Of a stretch of 64,000 nucleotides of DNA, positions 8,328 through 17,638 are shown piece after piece. The notes below the pieces were generated by a model. The model was given only the letters and a program-made list of their open reading frames with translations. It had not been told where the DNA came from and searched no databases. Where the stretch lies: positions 310,001 to 374,000 of the forward strand of contig CBDCEX010000015.1 of the NCBI GenBank assembly GCA_965216025.1. The letters are read 5' to 3'. Each line of letters begins with the position of its first letter. Position 1 is the stretch's first letter. Origin of the DNA: JADFQT01 sp965216025. GTDB lineage: Bacteria; Chloroflexota; Dehalococcoidia; Lucifugimonadales; UBA3495. Both the position numbers and the translations under genes were made by a program.

Positions 8328-10448
8328 ATGACCATTTACGGTGAACCTCGCGTTTGGTTGGAGGAGTTCCCCCTGGGGGAGCCCCAAGCCTTTGCCCATG
8401 ACTATTTGGGGCTGCGCTACCCCGGCGAGGTTATTCGGGCTAATAGCTGGGACCCGGTTTGGGGAGAGCCCCTGACCGGGGAGCTGTACTTCCGCATCGT
8501 CCTGTTGTTGCGTCGGCAGGGAGCTCCGACCGCTCGCCGCTCCGAAGTCCACGACTCTCGTATCGCCGTCTGCACCCCCGGCGCGGGAATATCCCGGCAG
8601 CGAGGCCGGCTAACCGGCGAGCTGACCACCATCCGGGAAACTGAGGCCCTGTATCTTACGCAGAGGGACGCCGAAACGGAGCTGATTCGTACCACGTTGC
8701 GTCGCCGGCAGCAGGGTCTGGAGCAACAGCTAATGTCGGAGGAGTCGCTGCGGTATTCCTCGGGCAGCGTGGTCTCCGGACCAGAGCGAGTTGCCTATCC
8801 GGGAAACCCCTTTGTAGGCATGGATCCCCTAGGCTGGTTCGGCAGCATCGCCGGGTGGGCTGGCTTACCCATCGGGGGCTTACCCTCGGGGGCTTACCCA
8901 TCGGGGGCTTACCCATCCCGGCCAATTCAATCCGTCGGGTTGCCTCGTCCCTTCACTCCGGAAGACGCGGCTCCTTTGTTTGCCGCCCTGTTCCAGCAGC
9001 CGGGAGCAGCCCCTGAGGTTCTTAACGAGGTTCTCTCGGACCTCGGACCGGGCCTGGAATTGTTGCAGTCGCCGGAACTGTTGCAGTCAAAAAATACGAT
9101 CGCCAAACTGATAGCCGACTATTTGGAGACCTCCCCGGTACCGGCTCCGGGCCCGGTTCCATGGCAGCCGCTCCACCACTATTTGGCCCACCAGGTTGGT
9201 CTGACAGGTCCTCTAGCTACCCTGCATCTGCTACTGTTTCTGCACCGGGAAAGGCCCGAGCTGGAGGTGCGGCTGGCGGCTAATTACCAGCCGGCGCTGC
9301 TGGGCGGGGAGACTCTTCTTGGCAGCCGGATTACTTCCGACCTGGTGCCGTTATTGGCCTGGGACCCTCAGCTGGCCGAAGGCGCTGTCACAATTGGCCC
9401 GATAACCGACCCGAACTGGAACGACACCCTGACCTACTTTTCCTTGATTAACCCCGATCTCCATGCCGTTGCGCCCGACGAATCTCCATCCCCTCAGGAG
9501 TACCAGCTCCGGGAGGGGATGGACGACCTGGTCCAACAGGCGGCCGAGGGTATGCGGTGTTTGGACTTGCTGCTGGGCCGCGCCGGCCCGGGGGGGCTGG
9601 CAGGCCGGGAGCTGGCGATTGCTCAAACCCTGAGTCGCCTGTCTGGGCTCGGCGGCGCCGGTTTTGTTCAGTCCTACCAGGCGCTGCGGACGATCTACCC
9701 GACTCCGGCCGACCTGGAATCGGACCTAGGTATTCTGAGGCGACTGTCCCGTCTGTCCCAAAATTCCCAGCTGCGGCAACATGTCTGGGCTTACCTGGAT
9801 GATGCGCCAACCCCCGAGCAACTAACCGGGGGTTGGCCGGAGCTGGGCTTAGAGATACAGGCGTTGGGCGCCACCATATTGCCGGCCAGCTTGCTTCGCT
9901 TCGCCCAGAGTTGGGACGCCCTTTCCCACCAGATCTCTCGGATCAAGTCCAGCTATGCCGCGGCCTACCTGGGCCATCATCGGGCCATCCAGCAGCAATT
10001 ACCCGATTATCGAAGGAGTCTGGAAGAGGGCTGATTAAAGCTGCGGGCTTTGGAGTTGTTGAATACCCTGCCAGATTTGGCACCGCCCTTGGGGGAGGCC
10101 TGGTCCGACACCCTGCGCGCCTGGGCCACGGACCTTGGCCGGTGTTCCCGGCAACAGCCGGAGCTAGAAGAGGAGCTGAGAGACCACCCCCGCTGCTCCG
10201 GCTGCGGGCTCGCTCTGAATCAGACCCTGTCCCTGGAGGATCTGCAACGCACTATTCGGGCCATCGAATTTGACCTTGAAGCGCAAACCCGGCGACTGAG
10301 CATCCTGCTAGTGGAGAAAATTATGCGAGGAGAAAGGGATCAGAGACTGGAAGACCTGCTCAAAATAATTCAGGCCAGCGATCTGGCGGCGCTGTGCAAT
10401 ACCCTGAGCCCGGAGCTGGTGGGATTTATCGGGCAGATACTGAGGTAA
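8328..10448 (+). pseudogene. Large unknown protein split by an in-frame TGA
   Basis: Two collinear parts in one frame: 568 codons (8328-10034), TGA at 10032-10034, then reading continues as LKLRALELLNTLPDL to 10448 (707 codons in all). I do not recognise the family. The N part is acidic and helical with a repetitive PIGGLPSGAYPSGAYPS patch near residue 190. The last part has CSGCG (C-x-x-C), suggesting a metal or structural knuckle. The TGA is one C-to-T change from CGA. The start ATG lies 7 bp after an IS630 end with no visible ribosome site, so the native promoter and perhaps some 5' coding sequence are lost. It is followed 7 bp later by pth. It could be two separate proteins, but identical frame and close spacing favour a broken single gene. 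Confidence 0.55.
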
Positions 10449-10455
10449 TCGGCAG

Positions 10456-11043
10456 ATGCAGATTATCGTCGGACTGGGCAATCCCGGGGAAAGATACGCC
10501 GGCACCAGGCATAACATCGGCTTTCGCTGTATCGACGCCATGGCGCGGAGCTGGGGTATACCGGTCTCCCAAAGGCGAGCCAAGGCGGTGCTGGGTAAGG
10601 GTCGACACTTGGATCAGGATGTGGTGCTGGCCAAGCCCAGAACGTTTATGAACAACAGTGGGGAGGGGGTCCACTATTTATTGACCCGCTTTTCCGCCCA
10701 GCCTTCGGATCTGCTGGTGGTTTACGATGAAATGGCCCTGCCGATGGGCAGGCTGCGCTTGCGAGCCGCCGGTAGCGACGCCGGACACAATGGAATTCGG
10801 TCCATCATCGCCGCGCTGAATACTCAGGACTTTCCTCGAATGCGCATCGGAATCGGGCGTCCAACACAGGTCGGGGGCAATGTTGCTCATGTGCTGGACC
10901 GCTTTTCCCCAGAGGAGGAGCCGGTGATCGCCCAAGCGGTGGCCCAGGTCATCCTGGCCGGGGAATGTCTGCTGGAAGAGAACATAGACCGGGTTATGAA
11001 CCGGTTTAACCAAAACCAGCAGCCCGACCTTACTGATCCGTGA
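10456..11043 (+). CDS. pth: Peptidyl-tRNA hydrolase
   Basis: Cytoplasmic esterase that frees tRNA from peptidyl-tRNA dropped by stalled ribosomes. All family hallmarks are present: IVGLGNPGERYAGTRHNIGF at the N terminus with the catalytic His (residue 20), KPRTFMNNSGEGV with the conserved Asn, VVYDEMALPMGRLR with the catalytic-pair Asp, and the GSDAGHNGIRSI loop. At 195 aa it is normal length. ATG 10456 is the natural start, 7 bp downstream of the unknown gene, so the two are probably co-transcribed. The short tail NQNQQPDLTDP is variable in the family. Confidence 0.97.
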   Translation: MQIIVGLGNPGERYAGTRHNIGFRCIDAMARSWGIPVSQRRAKAVLGKGRHLDQDVVLAKPRTFMNNSGEGVHYLLTRFSAQPSDLLVVYDEMALPMGRLRLRAAGSDAGHNGIRSIIAALNTQDFPRMRIGIGRPTQVGGNVAHVLDRFSPEEEPVIAQAVAQVILAGECLLEENIDRVMNRFNQNQQPDLTDP

Positions 11044-11165
11044 ATCAAAAGTTAAACCCGGCCGGAGGCGCCGCCGTTCGGGTAAATCCCCCAAGTTTAA
11101 CAATTGCATCATGAGTCAAAAATAATGCTGAATAACGATCAATGAGAACCGCCGGCCACTGTCTG

Positions 11166-13166
11166 ATGTCCAGGTTGCTCCAGTTACTACTTGCAGCAGT
11201 CATCTTGGCCGCTGGGGCCGGTTGCGGAGTACTGCCTTCCCAAAAACCCTCCAGTACCGTGCTTCCCACTGCTACACCGGCCATTGCCCAACCGGCTTCT
11301 ACCCAGTCCTTGACGGCGAACCCACTAACGGCGACCCCGCCGCCCGTTTCCACTCCGGCTCCGGCAATAGGGAGGGGGCCGGGACTGCAAGCCCTCACGG
11401 AGCCGCCGACCGAACCGGCGACCGGGTTCGAGCCCCCGCCGGACCGGGACCTTTTCCAGTTGGCCAAGGAGCTGAGTTGGCCTCCGGGGTCCCCGGATAT
11501 CCCGAGGGTGGTCAACCCAGAACCGGTCAGTTTTAGCCAAGGGAGGAAAGAAAGCTTCTGGCTGATTCGATTCCTGGCTCTGGAGGTTTATCAAGCGGAG
11601 TTCGAGCTGCGCCTGGTTACGGACCAGGCTTATTGGTATATCGAGAATGGTACGCAGGTAGATCAGGAGGCCCTGGAAAGTGGCGCCCGAAAGTTCGAAG
11701 AAAACATTTATCCTAAAGTAAGTGAGACCTTCGGCCGGGAGTGGTCGCCCGGCATAGACAACGACCCCCATCTAAACATCATCCACGCCGGGCTGCAGGG
11801 CGTGGGCGGCTACTTCAGCTCCTCGGACGAACATCCCCGGGAGGTTTACCCCTACAGTAACCAGCGGGAGAGCATTTACATCAACATAGCCGCCTTGCCG
11901 GTGGGGAGCAGGCAGTACCTGGACGTGCTGGCCCACGAGTTGCAGCATGCCGTCCACTGGAACAACGACCCCAATGAGGAGACCTGGGTAAACGAAGGTC
12001 TGGCCGAGTTGGCGGTATCGGTGGCAGGCTACGAATCCAGTAGCATCCGGCGGTTTTTACGCTCGCCCAACGTTTCCCTGATTCACTGGCCGCTGGACCA
12101 GCGGAACATTGGCGCCTACTACGGCGGGGCCTCCCTGTTCATGAATTACCTGGCGGAGCATTATGGGCCGGTGGAAGACATCGGGCGGCTGGTTGCCGAT
12201 CCGGCCGACGGCCTGGCGGGGATCGACTCCTACCTGGCCAGCGGCGGTCATGGCGTCACTGCGAAGGCAGTGCTGCGGGACTGGGTAGCGGCCAACATCC
12301 TCGATGAGAGCCAGGGTATCTATGCCTACCAGGACCTGGATGTTCAGGCTAGGGTGGTCAGAACCATAGAGTCCTTTCGGGAATTCAGCGGGGAAATACC
12401 CCAATATGCCGCTGATTATACCGAGCTGAAAAACTTCGACCAGCCCATCTGGCTCCAATTTAGTGGACCGGTGGAAAACCTGCTGATCCCGGCGGAGGTG
12501 GACCAGGTAGGGTGTTGGTGGAGCAACTCCGGAGATTCAATCAACTCCACCCTCAGCCGGAGGGTGGATCTGACCGGTATCAGCAGCGCTACCTTGAGAT
12601 ATCAGCTCTGGTACCAGGTGGAAGAAAACTGGGATTACGGCTACGTGCAGGTGTCGCTGGACCAGGGGCAGTCGTGGAAAATTCTGGAAACGCCGGAAAC
12701 CTCTCCGAGAAATCCCATTGGCAACGGTTTCGGCTCCGGCTACACCGGTGAGAGCCGGGGATGGATCAACCAAACGGTAGACTTGACTCCCTTCGTGGGC
12801 TCGGAAGTCCTGCTGCGTTTTCAGTACGTGACTGACGACGCCATTGGCGGGATCGGTCTATGCATCCGGTATATCTCTATCGCGGAGTCGAAGTTGGAGG
12901 TGGACGACGCGGCGTGGCAGCCGGCCGGGTTTGTCAGAATCAATAATCGGGTGCGGCAGGATTTTGCAGTCCAGGTCATTTTGGTCGGCGAAGAGAATGG
13001 TGCGGAGAGCCGGGTGTTGCAGTTGCCCCTGGACCAGGCGAATAATGGGGAGCTGATCCTTAAAGCTCCGCAAGACTACGCCCGCATTGTGGTGGCGGTT
13101 CTTGCCATGGCCCCGAGCACTGTGCAGCCGGCTTCCTACACTCTGACTTTGGGACCGGTCAATTAA
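11166..13166 (+). CDS. Secreted lipoprotein metalloprotease, M6 / immune-inhibitor-A-like
   Basis: I prefer ATG 11166, which gives an N terminus MSRLLQLLLAAVILAAGAGC with a lipobox and lipidation Cys20; the ATG at 11142 adds 8 residues. A Pro/Thr-rich linker follows. The zinc site is AHELQHAVHW (HExxH) with the downstream ligand Glu in VNEGLAELAVS, as in gluzincin-type M6-like peptidases. Near the C terminus GWINQTVDLTPFVGSEVLLR followed by a TDDAIGGIG segment is the beta-sandwich module seen in immune inhibitor A proteins. It is predicted to be anchored outside the membrane and to degrade extracellular protein. It is a single gene, convergent with the two-component genes. Length (666 aa) fits the family. 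Confidence 0.85.
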   Translation: MSRLLQLLLAAVILAAGAGCGVLPSQKPSSTVLPTATPAIAQPASTQSLTANPLTATPPPVSTPAPAIGRGPGLQALTEPPTEPATGFEPPPDRDLFQLAKELSWPPGSPDIPRVVNPEPVSFSQGRKESFWLIRFLALEVYQAEFELRLVTDQAYWYIENGTQVDQEALESGARKFEENIYPKVSETFGREWSPGIDNDPHLNIIHAGLQGVGGYFSSSDEHPREVYPYSNQRESIYINIAALPVGSRQYLDVLAHELQHAVHWNNDPNEETWVNEGLAELAVSVAGYESSSIRRFLRSPNVSLIHWPLDQRNIGAYYGGASLFMNYLAEHYGPVEDIGRLVADPADGLAGIDSYLASGGHGVTAKAVLRDWVAANILDESQGIYAYQDLDVQARVVRTIESFREFSGEIPQYAADYTELKNFDQPIWLQFSGPVENLLIPAEVDQVGCWWSNSGDSINSTLSRRVDLTGISSATLRYQLWYQVEENWDYGYVQVSLDQGQSWKILETPETSPRNPIGNGFGSGYTGESRGWINQTVDLTPFVGSEVLLRFQYVTDDAIGGIGLCIRYISIAESKLEVDDAAWQPAGFVRINNRVRQDFAVQVILVGEENGAESRVLQLPLDQANNGELILKAPQDYARIVVAVLAMAPSTVQPASYTLTLGPVN

Positions 13167-13185
13167 TAAAGTTTCTATAATAAAA

Positions 13186-13213
13186 GTAGGAGCGCGCGGT
13201 CGTGCGCCCCTAC
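13186..13213. terminator. Hairpin between convergent genes
   Basis: GTAGGAGCGC / GCGCCCCTAC arms form an almost perfect 28-nt hairpin in the gap between the protease gene and the convergent response regulator. It lacks a following T-run. This GTAGGGGCGCACG-like hairpin could equally be a dispersed repeat. Confidence 0.5.
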
Positions 13214-13294
13214 GGAATCCCTCCCGCCAGTCCCTGGTGGTATGGTAGATCGGGCCGGGCCTCACCCAGCCGAGCCGGGAATCCAGAGACGTTT

Positions 13295-13990
13295 CTAGGG
13301 ATTGGTCTTGGCGAATTTATATCCTACGGTACGTTCGGTCAGGATAAACCTGGGGTCGGCCGGGTCATCCTCCAATTTTTGCCTCAGATGCTTGATGTGC
13401 ACCTTGAGATAGTTGGTTTCCTCCAGGTAGTCGCGGCCCCAGATACGGCCCAGCAGGGTGCGATGGGTCATGACTTTCCCGGCGTTCTTGGCCAGGTGGT
13501 AGAGGAGCTGGTACTCGGTTGGGGTTAGTTTAACCGGCTGGTCGGCGAGAAACACTTCGTGGTGGGAAAAGTCGACCCTCAGATCCTCGTAGTGGAAGGG
13601 CTTCTCCTCCCCGCTGTAGGAATTCATGTCGGTGCGCCGCATGACCGACTGCACCCGAGCCATGAACTCGATAGGGCGAAAGGGTTTGAGAATATAGTCA
13701 TCGGCTCCGGACTGCAGTCCGCGAACGATGTCGGCCTCTTTATCCCGCACGGTGATGATTATTAGAGGGATATCGGAGAACCTGCGAATCTCCTGACAAA
13801 CGCTAAAGCCGTCCATGTCCGGCAAGCCGATGTCCAAGATGACCAGGCCGGGAGACTCGGTGTCCACCATTTCAATGCCGGTCTCACCATCCTCGGCCGA
13901 TATTATATTGGAGTCCGGCCACCGCATCTCAAAGGTTAGGCTCACCACTTCGACAATATCGGGGTCGTCATCAATTACCAGAATTTTCAT
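13295..13990 (-). CDS. OmpR-family response regulator
   Basis: A 231-aa two-domain regulator. The receiver domain has the acidic pocket DDD at residues 7-9, phospho-acceptor Asp53 in VILDIGLPDMDGF, the conserved Thr in IIITVRD and Lys in ILKPFRP. The C-terminal winged helix (from about residue 130) shows LTPTEYQLLYHLAKNAGKV and VHIKHLRQKLEDD. It is the last gene of the GH3-kinase-regulator operon and overlaps the kinase stop by 20 bp. Its kinase is inactivated in this sequence, so it is likely orphaned or cross-phosphorylated by another kinase. The gene itself is intact. Confidence 0.93.
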   Translation of the reverse strand: MKILVIDDDPDIVEVVSLTFEMRWPDSNIISAEDGETGIEMVDTESPGLVILDIGLPDMDGFSVCQEIRRFSDIPLIIITVRDKEADIVRGLQSGADDYILKPFRPIEFMARVQSVMRRTDMNSYSGEEKPFHYEDLRVDFSHHEVFLADQPVKLTPTEYQLLYHLAKNAGKVMTHRTLLGRIWGRDYLEETNYLKVHIKHLRQKLEDDPADPRFILTERTVGYKFAKTNP

Positions 13991-15012
13991 ATTTCGCTCC
14001 TATGGGTAATGAGAAATGGAAGCTACTTCCTTCCCCAAAAACGCTATTTACCCAGATTTTTCCGCCGTGAAGCTCCACCAGATATTTGGCGATGGCGAGA
14101 CCGATTCCGCTGCTGGCTCCGGCCCCCTTTCCATCACCGTTGGAGGTACGGTAATAAACGTTGAAGATCTTGTCGCGGTCGGCGTCAGACACCCCCTGGC
14201 CCGAATCCACCACGCTGGTGATCACATAGTCGGTCTCTACATTAACGCCGACCGTGATCTTCCCGCCGGGCTGGGTATACCGGGTGGCGTTGGATACCAG
14301 ATTCAACAAAACCCTCTCACACCGCCGCCGGTCGATTTCCAGGCTGGGAATGTACTCCGGCAGGTCCAGTTCCAGGGTCTGCCGTTTGGCCCGGGCGGCC
14401 GGAGTAAGTAGGGTTATAGTTTCCTCGTACAGTTCCGCCAAATCGGTTAGTTCCAGCTCCAGTTCCAGGTTGGCATCCTGCATTCTGGCGTAGTCCAGAG
14501 ACTCGTCAACCAGCCGCTCCAGCCTTTCCACCCCCCGGTTGATACTGCGCAGCAGCCTGCCTTTAGCGCTGGAAACCGATGCGTTCTCCTGAAGCTCCAA
14601 CATCTCCGTCCCCGCCTTAATGGCCGTCAATGGGGTCTTCAACTCATGGGACACGGTGAGCAGCAGCGTCTGTTTCAGCTTTTCCAGCTCCTCCAGCTCG
14701 ACCAGCCTTACCGCCTCCTCTGAGTACAAGCGGGCGTTTTCAATGGCGGTTGCCGTCTGATTGGCGACGGTGCGCAGCAGATTGATGTCTCCTCGCGAGT
14801 AATTGCCGTCGGCCAGCTTGGGGCCCACAATCAGCCCACCGGTTAACTGGCCCTTGGATTTGAGGGGAATCAACAGCTCCATGTCCAACTCCTCCACCGC
14901 CTGCTGATCCGCCACGCTTAAGGCCCGAAACCGGGCGATCACATCCAGGTCTTTACGGGTCAGAATGCTCTCGTTGTCCCGCAGCCAGGTTAAAATGGGG
15001 CTGGAACTCCTC

Positions 15013-15046
15013 AAAGAGATATCTTCGGTAAAGAGATATCTTCGGT
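15013..15046. repeat. 17-bp perfect tandem duplication inside the kinase gene
   Basis: AAAGAGATATCTTCGGT occurs twice in direct succession (15013-15029 and 15030-15046). As 17 is not a multiple of three it shifts the kinase frame. Deleting one unit restores the frame on the minus strand between SASGLKETEDISL and RSSSPILTW. Confidence 0.95.
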
Positions 15047-15512
15047 TTCTTTCAGCCCGCTGGCGGAACTCACCCGGAACTCGGAGGATTGAGGGCCGGG
15101 CAGGAGCAGCGCGGCGCTGTTGGCCACCATGGCTCGTCGAACCAATCCGGTCAGGGACTCGGATATGCTGTTCAGGTCCGTGATGTCCTTGGTTTCCAGG
15201 CTGAACTGCTCCAACGCCTGCAAATGATCGTATCGCTCTCGATGGAACCATCCATCGGCCCAATGCTGGAGCTGGTTCAATAAAGGCTGTAGGGCGATGG
15301 CTACGACCGAGGCGGCCGCCACTGAGGAAAGCAGCCTGGCCGGGTCGCTTTGGGACTGGAAGACAAAGTAGAAGAAGCTGAATACGACCCCGTAGACCCC
15401 CACTATGAGGCTTCCCAGCATGCTGTAGATAATTCCGCTGCGCAAAACTACCCGCAGTTCCAGCAACTGATATTTCAACATGGCCACGGTAGTCAATGCC
15501 ACGAAATAAAGG

Positions 15513-16943
15513 GTAACTGTTCAGACTTGATGAGGTGAATTGGCTCAAAGCCGTTGGAAAAACGCTGGCATGGCCGGGGGAGTTGTGGCATACCAGGGAG
15601 GTGGACACTGAACTAGACCTGAACGCGGCGAGTCGCGAAACTCTGCTGGAGATAATTGCCGGCCAGCGGGCAGTCATTGCCGATTTGCAAAGGCGGATTG
15701 GGGTTCTGGAATCCCGTCCCAACCGGCGCGGGTCGTCGGGGATGGCGGGTAATCAGCCGCACTCCAGCCGGCAAGCGCCGGAGAAAAAGGAGCCCAGAAA
15801 GCCGCGCCGCCATGGCTTCGCCCGCCAGCGCATGACTCCTACCCGGCGGGTGGAGCATGCCGTGGCGGTCTGTCCCGACTGCGGGACTCACCTGAACGGC
15901 GGATGGGTACAGCGAACTCGGGAAGTCATTGAGCTACCGGTGGCTCCGGTAGAAGTGACCGAGCACGCCCTGGTAGCCCGCATCTGTCCGGTATGCCAGC
16001 GGCGCCGGTTGCCCAAAGAGGCCCTGTAGGGGGTGGTTCTGGGCCAGCAGCGCCTGGGGGTTAATCTGGTAAGCCTGATGGTGACCCTGCGGGAGGAGGG
16101 ACGGTTGCCCATAAGAATCATCCAATGGTACCTGGAGACCGTCCATCAGTTGCACCTGAGTGTTGGTGCCATCGTCCAGGCCGTCCATGGAGTAGCCCGT
16201 CAGGCTGAGACGGCGGTGCGAGAGGTGCTCGAGCAAGTCCGCGCCAGTCCCGTGGTGCAGGGCGACGAAACCGGCTGGCGCCAGGACGGGAGCAACGGCT
16301 ATGTTTGGACCTTCAGCACTCCCAGCGAACGATACTTCCTGCGTCGGGGTCGGGATAAGGGGGTGGTGGATGAGGTGCTGGATTCCTCCTTCAGCGGAGT
16401 GTTGGTCAGTGATTTCTACGCCGCCTATAACCACTACCCGGGCCTGAAGCAACGGTGCTGGGCTCATCTGCTGCGGGATATCCATGACCTGAAAGGGTTG
16501 TACCCAGAAGACGCTGGGCTGGCTCAGTGGGCCGAGGCGGTTCACCAGGTCTACACGGAGGCCAAGGCCGCGGTCCTTCCCCGAGCCCAGCCAGGCCATC
16601 GCACCCAGCTAATGCTGGAGGAGAAACTAATGGTCTTGGCACGGCCTTTCCTTAAAGATCCCCTGGCGGTTCAGGCCAAGCTCTGCCGGCGCATGGAACG
16701 GTTCATCAAGGAACTGTTTGTCTTCGTGTCGGACCCAGCCGTGCCCTCAGACAACAACGCCGCCGAGCGGAGCCTGCGGCATCTGGTAACCAGTCGCAAG
16801 ATCAGCGGCGGCACCCGCTCAGGGCAGGGCACCGACAGCAAGATGACCTTGGCATCCCTCTTTGGCACCTGGCGGGCTAGAGGTCTCAATCCCCTCCTGG
16901 AATGCCGCCGGTTGCTCGCTTCCCCTCAAATCTGAACACTTAC
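15513..16943 (+). mobile_element. IS66-family element with 8-bp target duplication
   Basis: The ends are GTAACTGTTCAGACTTGA (15513 on) and, mirrored, TCAAATCTGAACACTTAC (to 16943), the GTAA-start ends usual for IS66. The flanking 8-bp copies AATAAAGG (15505-15512 and 16944-16951) are identical, matching the 8-bp duplication known for IS66. It carries only the transposase gene, with no tnpA/tnpB helpers (ISBst12-like organisation). Identical target copies indicate a fairly recent insertion. Confidence 0.96.
15535..16935 (+). pseudogene. IS66 transposase with in-frame TAG
   Basis: 467 codons in one frame, broken by TAG at 16027-16029. The first part (to 16026) has the IS66 leucine-zipper-like N terminus (LLEIIAGQRAVIADLQRRI) and the zinc finger CPDC..CPVC. 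The second part carries the DDE core: GDETGWRQDG, VLVSDFYAAYNHY and the Glu in NNAAERSLRHLV. The TAG follows RRRLPKEAL and precedes GVVLGQQRLGVNLVS, where the family is continuous; it is one C-to-T step from CAG. Without suppression the element cannot move by itself. Everything else looks intact, so the stop is probably recent. Confidence 0.9.
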
Positions 16944-17638
16944 AATAAAGGTTGGACATGATGCCAAATGGGTAGAAAAACAGGTCGCCGGCGAAAAGGA
17001 AGTCTGATGTGGCGCCCAATAGGGACAGAACGGCGCCGGCCAGCATGTACAGGGCTCGATTTTTTTCCTCCGGAGGGTTGGTTGCCCGATAAACCCAAAA
17101 CAGGTTGTATATTCCCAGCAGCGCCGGGATGTATCCCAGCGTCATATAGGCATATCCCAGAGGAGTGAACCGGGCGGCCCATCCAACGTAAGCGCCAACC
17201 AAAGTCGCTTCCTCTACCCCGGTCACAATTTGACCGGTGAGGGATAACACTGCGAACACCGCCCACAACACGTAGAAGCATGGCATGAGGGTCTTGGGGG
17301 CCCGAATGTTGCTGTAGAGCAGGGTGAAGTGGTAGAAAAGCACCCATACGCCCAGGATCATTACGATGGTTCCCTGCTCCCAGATCAGGGCCAGGTCAGC
17401 GCCGTAGGGATGGGGACTGGTCCGCATGCCGAAAATGGTGATGCCCCACAAGCCCATGGTCAGGAGCATCAGAACAAAAACGCGGTTGCGCAGGCTTCTC
17501 CAATCACTCCTCAATACTAGAGAAATGATAAAGACGTTGAATATAAAGGAGACCAGGGGGAGAAGTTCGTATGCGCTGGCGTAGATGCTCAAGGCGGTTC
17601 CTTATCTAGTGTCGATGCGAGCTTGAACCGAAATAGTT

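Larger units (their letters stand above)
13971..17592 (-). pseudogene. Sensor histidine kinase (7TM-GAF-HisKA-HATPase), broken by IS66 and a 17-bp duplication
   Basis: The N terminus (17592) has seven or more membrane helices of the HisKA_7TM type, then a GAF-like domain, the phospho-acceptor helix LLTVSHELKTPLTAIK, and an ATPase domain with LLNLVSNATRY, DSGQGVSD and SGIGLAIAKYLVELHGG. It is interrupted twice: by an IS66 element (15513-16943) with target copies AATAAAGG on each side, and by a tandem 17-bp repeat at 15013-15046 that shifts the frame. Removing the IS, one target copy and one repeat unit leaves exactly 722 codons, and the joint reads GIMSNLYFVALTTVA. It must have been intact recently. 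Downstream of the GH3-like gene (46-bp gap) and overlapping the regulator gene, it would have sensed an unknown signal at the membrane. Confidence 0.93.

Noticed and set aside
13971..15722. A 583-codon minus frame as the complete kinase
   Set aside because: Its first ~225 residues are out of frame relative to the GAF and membrane parts; the 17-bp duplication and the IS66 insertion explain it.
15513..16943. Minus-strand open frame through IS66 as a longer form of the kinase N terminus (to 16819)
   Set aside because: After SNLY the frame reads IS66 DNA; the true continuation resumes beyond the element after one target copy is removed.
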